Of a stretch of 64,000 nucleotides of DNA, positions 59,516-64,000 are shown one piece after another. Within the stretch, counting starts at the first letter, position 1; the number at the start of each line of letters is the position of its first letter. The notes below the pieces were generated by a model that was not told the DNA's origin, ran no database searches, and saw only the letters and a list, made by a program, of their open reading frames with translations. The DNA is from Dallia pectoralis (lineage: Eukaryota; Chordata; Actinopteri; Esociformes; Umbridae): NCBI GenBank assembly GCA_029465975.1, contig CM055754.1:7664264-7728263 (forward strand), given 5' to 3'. The translations under genes were made by a program, and so were the position numbers.

Positions 59516-61498
59516 ATATCAGCTAAGGCCCATAACAGCTAATGTCTAGCGCTAACCCCACCTCCATACCAGCAAATGTCTAGCGCTATCCCCACCTCCA
59601 TACCAGCTAATGTCTAGCGCTAACCCCACCTCTATATCAGCTAAGGTCTAGCGCTAACCCCACCACCATACCAGCTAAGGTCTAGCGCTAACCCCACCAC
59701 CATACCAGCTAATGTTTAGCGCTAACCCCACCTCCATATCAGCTAATGTTTTGCACTAACCCCACCTCCATACCAGCTAGGTCTAGCGCTAACCCCACCT
59801 CCATACCAGCTAATGTCTAGCGCTAACCCCACCTCCATACCAGCTAATGTCTAGCGCTAACCCCACCTCCATACCAGCTAGGTCTAGCGCTAACCCCACC
59901 TCCATATCAGCTAATGTCTAGCGCTAACCCCACCTCCATACCAGCTAATGTCTAGCGCTAACCCCACCTCCATACCAGCTAGGTCTAGCGCTAACCCCAC
60001 CTCCATACCAGCTAATGTCTAGCGCTAACCCCACCATACCAGCTAATGTCTAGCGCTAACCCCACCTCCATACCAGCTAATGTCTAGCGTTAACCCCACC
60101 TCCATACCAGCTAATGTCTAGCGCTAACCCCACCTCCATACCAGCTAATGTCTAGCGCTAACCCCACCTCCATACCAGCTAATGTCTAGCGCTAACCCCA
60201 CCATACCAGCTAATGTCTAGCGCTAACCCCACCTCCATACCAGCTAATTTCTAGCGCTAACCCCACCTCCATACCAGCTAATGTCTAGCGCTAACCCCAC
60301 CATACCAGCTAATGTCTAGCGCTAACCCCACCTCCATACCAGCTAATGTCTAGCGCTAACCCCACCTCCATACCAGCTAATGTCTAGCGCTATCCTAACC
60401 TCCATACCAGCTAATGTCTAGCGCTAACCCCACCTCCATACCAGCTAATGTCTAGCGCTAACCCCACCTCCATACCAGCTAATGTCTAGCGCTAACCCCA
60501 CCTCCATACCAGCTAATGTCTAGCGCTAACCCTACCTCCATACCAGCTAATGTCTAGCGCTAACCCCACCTCCATACCAGCTAATGTCTAGCGCTAACCC
60601 CACCTCCATACCAGCTAATGTCTAGCGCTAACCCCACCTCCATACCAGCTAATGTCTAGCGCTAACCCCACCACCATACCAGCTAATGTCTAGCGCTAAC
60701 CCCACCTCCATACCAGCTAATGTCTAGCGCTAACCCCACCTCCATACCAGCTAATGTCTAGCGCTAACCCCACCTCCATACCAGCTAATGTCTAGCGCTA
60801 ACCCCACCACCATACCAGCTAATGTCTAGCGCTAACCCCACCTCCATACCAGCTAGGTCTAGCGCTAACCCCACCACCATACCAGCTAGGTCTAGCGCTA
60901 ACCCCACCACCATACCAGCTAATGTCTAGCGCTAACCCCACCTCCATACCAGCTAATGTCTAGCGCTAACCCCACCACCATACCAGCTAATGTCTAGCGC
61001 TAACCCCACCTCCATACCAGCTAATGTCTAGCGCTAACCCCACCTCCATACCAGCTAATGTCTAGCGCTAACCCCACCACCATACCAGCTAATGTCTAGC
61101 GCTAACCCCACCTCCATACCAGCTAGGTCTAGCGCTAACCCCACCACCATACCAGCTAGGTCTAGCGCTAACCCCACCACCATACCAGCTAATGTCTAGC
61201 GCTAACCCCACATCCATACCAGCTAATGTCTAGCGCTAACCCCACCACCATACCAGCTAATGTCTAGCGCTAACCCCACCTCCATACCAGCTAATGTCTA
61301 GCGCTAACCCCACCTCCATACCAGCTAATGTCTAGCGCTAACCCCACCACCATACCAGCTAATGTCTAGCGCTAACCCCACCTCCATACCAGCTAATGTC
61401 TAGCGCTATCCCCACCACCATACCAGCTAATGTCTAGCGCTAACCCCACCACCATACCAGCTAATGTCTAGCGCTAACCCCACCACCATACCAGCTAA
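59516..61498. repeat. 34-bp minisatellite, about 57 copies
   Basis: The unit is ccagctaatgtctagcgcta followed by accccacctccata. Variants have agctagg (33 bp), accaccata or the short accata form. Each unit has the palindrome TAGCGCTA, so the array presents it at a regular spacing. The segment from 60841 recurs 270 bp later (from 61111) for about 270 bp with one visible difference. That shows a block of eight units was copied at once. Confidence 0.96.
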
Positions 61499-63384
61499 TG
61501 TACTTATGTCCAGCAACAGCAAACACTTTTCATAATGTGAAGGAGAATAACAAAAATATGAGGCAGAAATGTAACTATTCTAGGTGCTATGAAAACTTTT
61601 GTGTGGAAAACAAATGACTGTTTAAACAGTCATTAAAACAGCATTTGGTCGAAGCTCCAAAGATCGCTATATATTTTTTGAAATAATATTATTAATTACC
61701 GCGGCAACCATGCAGATTAAAGGCCGTCGAGATGTTCAATATAAAGCTCCACATGCATATATGGGTGTGGGTGCGAAGTTGAGCGTGCTCATGTGTACAT
61801 GTCAATTATGAACTTTTAAATGCGTAATCCAATTTAAATAGAACTCAGCTGTTTGGTGAAAAGAGGGTTCTCCAAAGTGTTTCAGTAGCCACTAACTGGC
61901 TGCTTAGTGAATCGTTAAGTTCATTACTTTACAGAGTTCTCAGTTAGATAACTAAGTCCTGTTGCAAAACGTAATATTGTATTAGATTCTCTGCTAGTGA
62001 GGAAGGATTTTGTATTAGTCACCTAAGACTATATTTCAGCTGAGGGAATTGTTTGGGAACTGAATTACAGAGTTACTTATTTCCCATGCAGGCCTATTGT
62101 TTGAAATGTTATCATTACAACCAGTTTGTAACATGGTTTTAATTACATAATTGTGACTAACTTACCTCTATTCGTTATGGGAGAAACATTTGTGTTCCTT
62201 TCCAGCACAGCTGTATTACAGAGAGACATTTGATTCCTGCTAGCGGCACACAACAGTGTATTTGACCAGTGAAAAGAAAAGAAAGTCACAGCCTATGAGT
62301 AAAACAAAATATTAAACATTATATGTGCATGTGCGTGCGGCACATTTGAGAAGACATCAGAAGACATGAGAAAATATCCGTAATATTGTATACATGATCA
62401 TGTGATGGCAGTTACTCACCACAGAGGACCTGATCCGAACGCCAACATCTGATTGTTTTTGTGCATGTCTCCAATAAAGGTTTAAACTAATACGCGTGTA
62501 CTTCGTCACTATGACTTGGCAACAAAGCTAGCTAATGTTAACAAGTTAATGCTTTGTCATCACACCTCCACGAGACTCCTGTCTTTACTGTGTTTTCTAT
62601 AAGGTTCTTTTATTATTTACCGTTGCTAATGCTAATGACAAAATAGGTAACATTGTGAACCCATGAGTCTAATGTGATCATATAAAGTGCATATGTCATA
62701 CATCACAATCCATTAGCCTACAACGACATTACATTTTTTGTAGATTTCTGTTTTCCTACAAAGTTGAATAAACCCCTTCAGTAGGAGTCTGTTGAGGTAA
62801 GCCTAGCTCTTGCTCTAACTTCCTTTCTTCGTGTGAGAGGTCAGAGAAATTGACAGATAGTCCAACAACGAGAGGGATTTATAAACCGAGACACATTTTC
62901 CGAAATTTGCCATTATTCCATTTTAAATTATAAATCCAATATAAAATGTGATAATAACAATATTCTTGGCTTAGAAACCTTGCTGTCAGAGGCATTTCTG
63001 AGTGACAGATTGAGTGCTTTGCGGAGGCACTTTGATCCTGAGCTTGTTGTGAGAACTGGAAAGTAATTCTTGGAGCATTGAAGTATGTTATTAACTTGCT
63101 TTTAAAATAATAGTGGAACACTACTGATCTCTTTGGATCCTGGTTCTGTTTCCTCACTAAACCTTCAACTCCCTAGTGTCATCAACAGTGCAATCAATAG
63201 GTATTTTGCCGGTGAAGGTATTGTTGTTTTTCACTTTACCCCATATAAAAGCTGAAACAATGACTAAGAAGTAAATTCGCAGACGGACAGCTTTACATAA
63301 ATAAACAATAAATTGTGTATTAAAGCCCATTATAATGCATCGTCCTCTTATTTCAGGAGACCCAAAGTAATTGGACAAATGTAT
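61499..63384. other. unique AT-rich sequence, no gene seen
   Basis: No coding region or repeat family is recognised. Confidence 0.45.
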
Positions 63385-63389
63385 GTAAT

Positions 63390-63750
63390 TGTCATGGTCT
63401 AGGCGAGGTGTGTAGAAGGAAGGAGCCAGGCAAGAAACGCGTAGAAACTCAGGATTACTCACAAAAATAACCTTATAATGTATATAATCTTACACACTTC
63501 ACCAATGTAGGAAGAAACTGGAAACAGCTCACGACAATCAGTCATGCAACGTAGAACAATTCCACACAAATGACCAAACACAGGGAACCTATATACACTT
63601 ACTGTTGAGGGGATGGACACCAGGTGTGCGTAATGACGAGACAAGACAATGATGAGATGTGAGGAACAGTGGCGCTAGAAGACCGGTGAGAACAAACGCC
63701 CAAGCCTGCCCGTAGGTGGCGGTAGAATGGCATCAGAGGGAGCTGCAACA
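63390..63750 (-). repeat. solo LTR with perfect target duplication
   Basis: The 361-bp unit starts TGTCATGG and ends TGCAACA. It is flanked on both sides by gtaat (63385-63389 and 63751-63755), a 5-bp target duplication. A TATA-like GTATATAGG reads on the minus strand near 63595, which suggests minus orientation. No interior is present, as expected after recombination between two LTRs. The family is unknown, probably Ty3/gypsy-like by its ends. Confidence 0.8.
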
Positions 63751-63755
63751 GTAAT

Positions 63756-64000
63756 TTTAAATAAAGTCGTCATAATGTGCTTAATACAGTACTTGCTGGC
63801 AAATCATTTGCATTAATTGACTGTCTGAAGTGTACAACCTAAAGACATCATTTAAGTATCTTCCTTGGTGATACTCTTCCACTTTAGCCAATTCCAACAC
63901 CTGCTTGTTCCTGGTCATTTTTGCTTTTAATTTTGTCTTCAGGATGTAAAACGTGTAATTGGTTAGAATTCAGGTCTGACTTTTGGCAGGAAGCACATTT
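63756..64000. other. no gene seen
   Basis: AT-rich sequence at the window edge without a recognisable feature. Confidence 0.45.

Overview
The window looks like non-coding nuclear DNA from a teleost fish. No bacterial or organellar gene organisation is present, and I could not recognise a single host protein-coding exon with confidence. What is recognisable is almost entirely mobile elements and tandem repeats. A Rex3-type RTE retroposon, several Tc1-like relics, hAT elements, an L1-clade relic and Ty3/gypsy-like LTRs are all usual for ray-finned fish. Two dispersed repeats (the fold-back element at 6.9 kb and the repeat at 39.4 kb) resemble sequences I associate with salmonids and pikes. A salmoniform or esociform source is therefore plausible but not proven.

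Layout. 0-10.5 kb is AT-rich unique sequence with a degenerate L1-clade reverse transcriptase fragment (8.0-8.5 kb, minus strand). A 135-bp piece of it is duplicated at 6.1 kb. 11.08-14.56 kb is a complete, apparently young, non-autonomous LTR retrotransposon on the minus strand. It has two 393-bp LTRs that look identical, a 5-bp target duplication, a purine tract, a TATA box and a putative self-priming site. Its one long reading frame consists mostly of in-frame minisatellites. 16.1-19.0 kb and 22.0-23.7 kb are nests of decayed elements: a hAT/ZBED relic, three Tc1-type relics, a solo LTR inside a Tc1 gene, and a gypsy-like 3' end interrupted by a MITE.

28.5-32.3 kb holds a nearly full-length but inactivated Rex3 element. 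Its 5' end abuts one arm of a perfect 78-bp inverted repeat. 32.3-64 kb is mostly unique DNA with large minisatellites: 31-bp units at 42.5-43.9 kb, 25-bp units at 50.1-51.8 kb and 34-bp units at 59.5-61.5 kb. It also has a hAT derivative with an intact 8-bp target duplication (52.0-53.2 kb), a Tc1-type deletion derivative (48.8-49.4 kb), a second MITE copy (56.3-56.8 kb), a Tc1 relic (57.2-58.0 kb) and a solo LTR (63.4-63.75 kb).

The elements do not form a pathway. The most unusual object is the 3.5-kb LTR element. It carries the cis-signals for retrotransposition and a long repeat-rich frame, but no protease, reverse transcriptase or integrase, so it would have to be mobilised in trans. A few unique stretches look like candidate regulatory DNA: 2.2-2.75, 14.8-15.2, 32.6-32.9 and 46.4-46.8 kb, plus a CpG-dense block at 54.06-54.41 kb. 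Only comparison with other genomes could confirm these.
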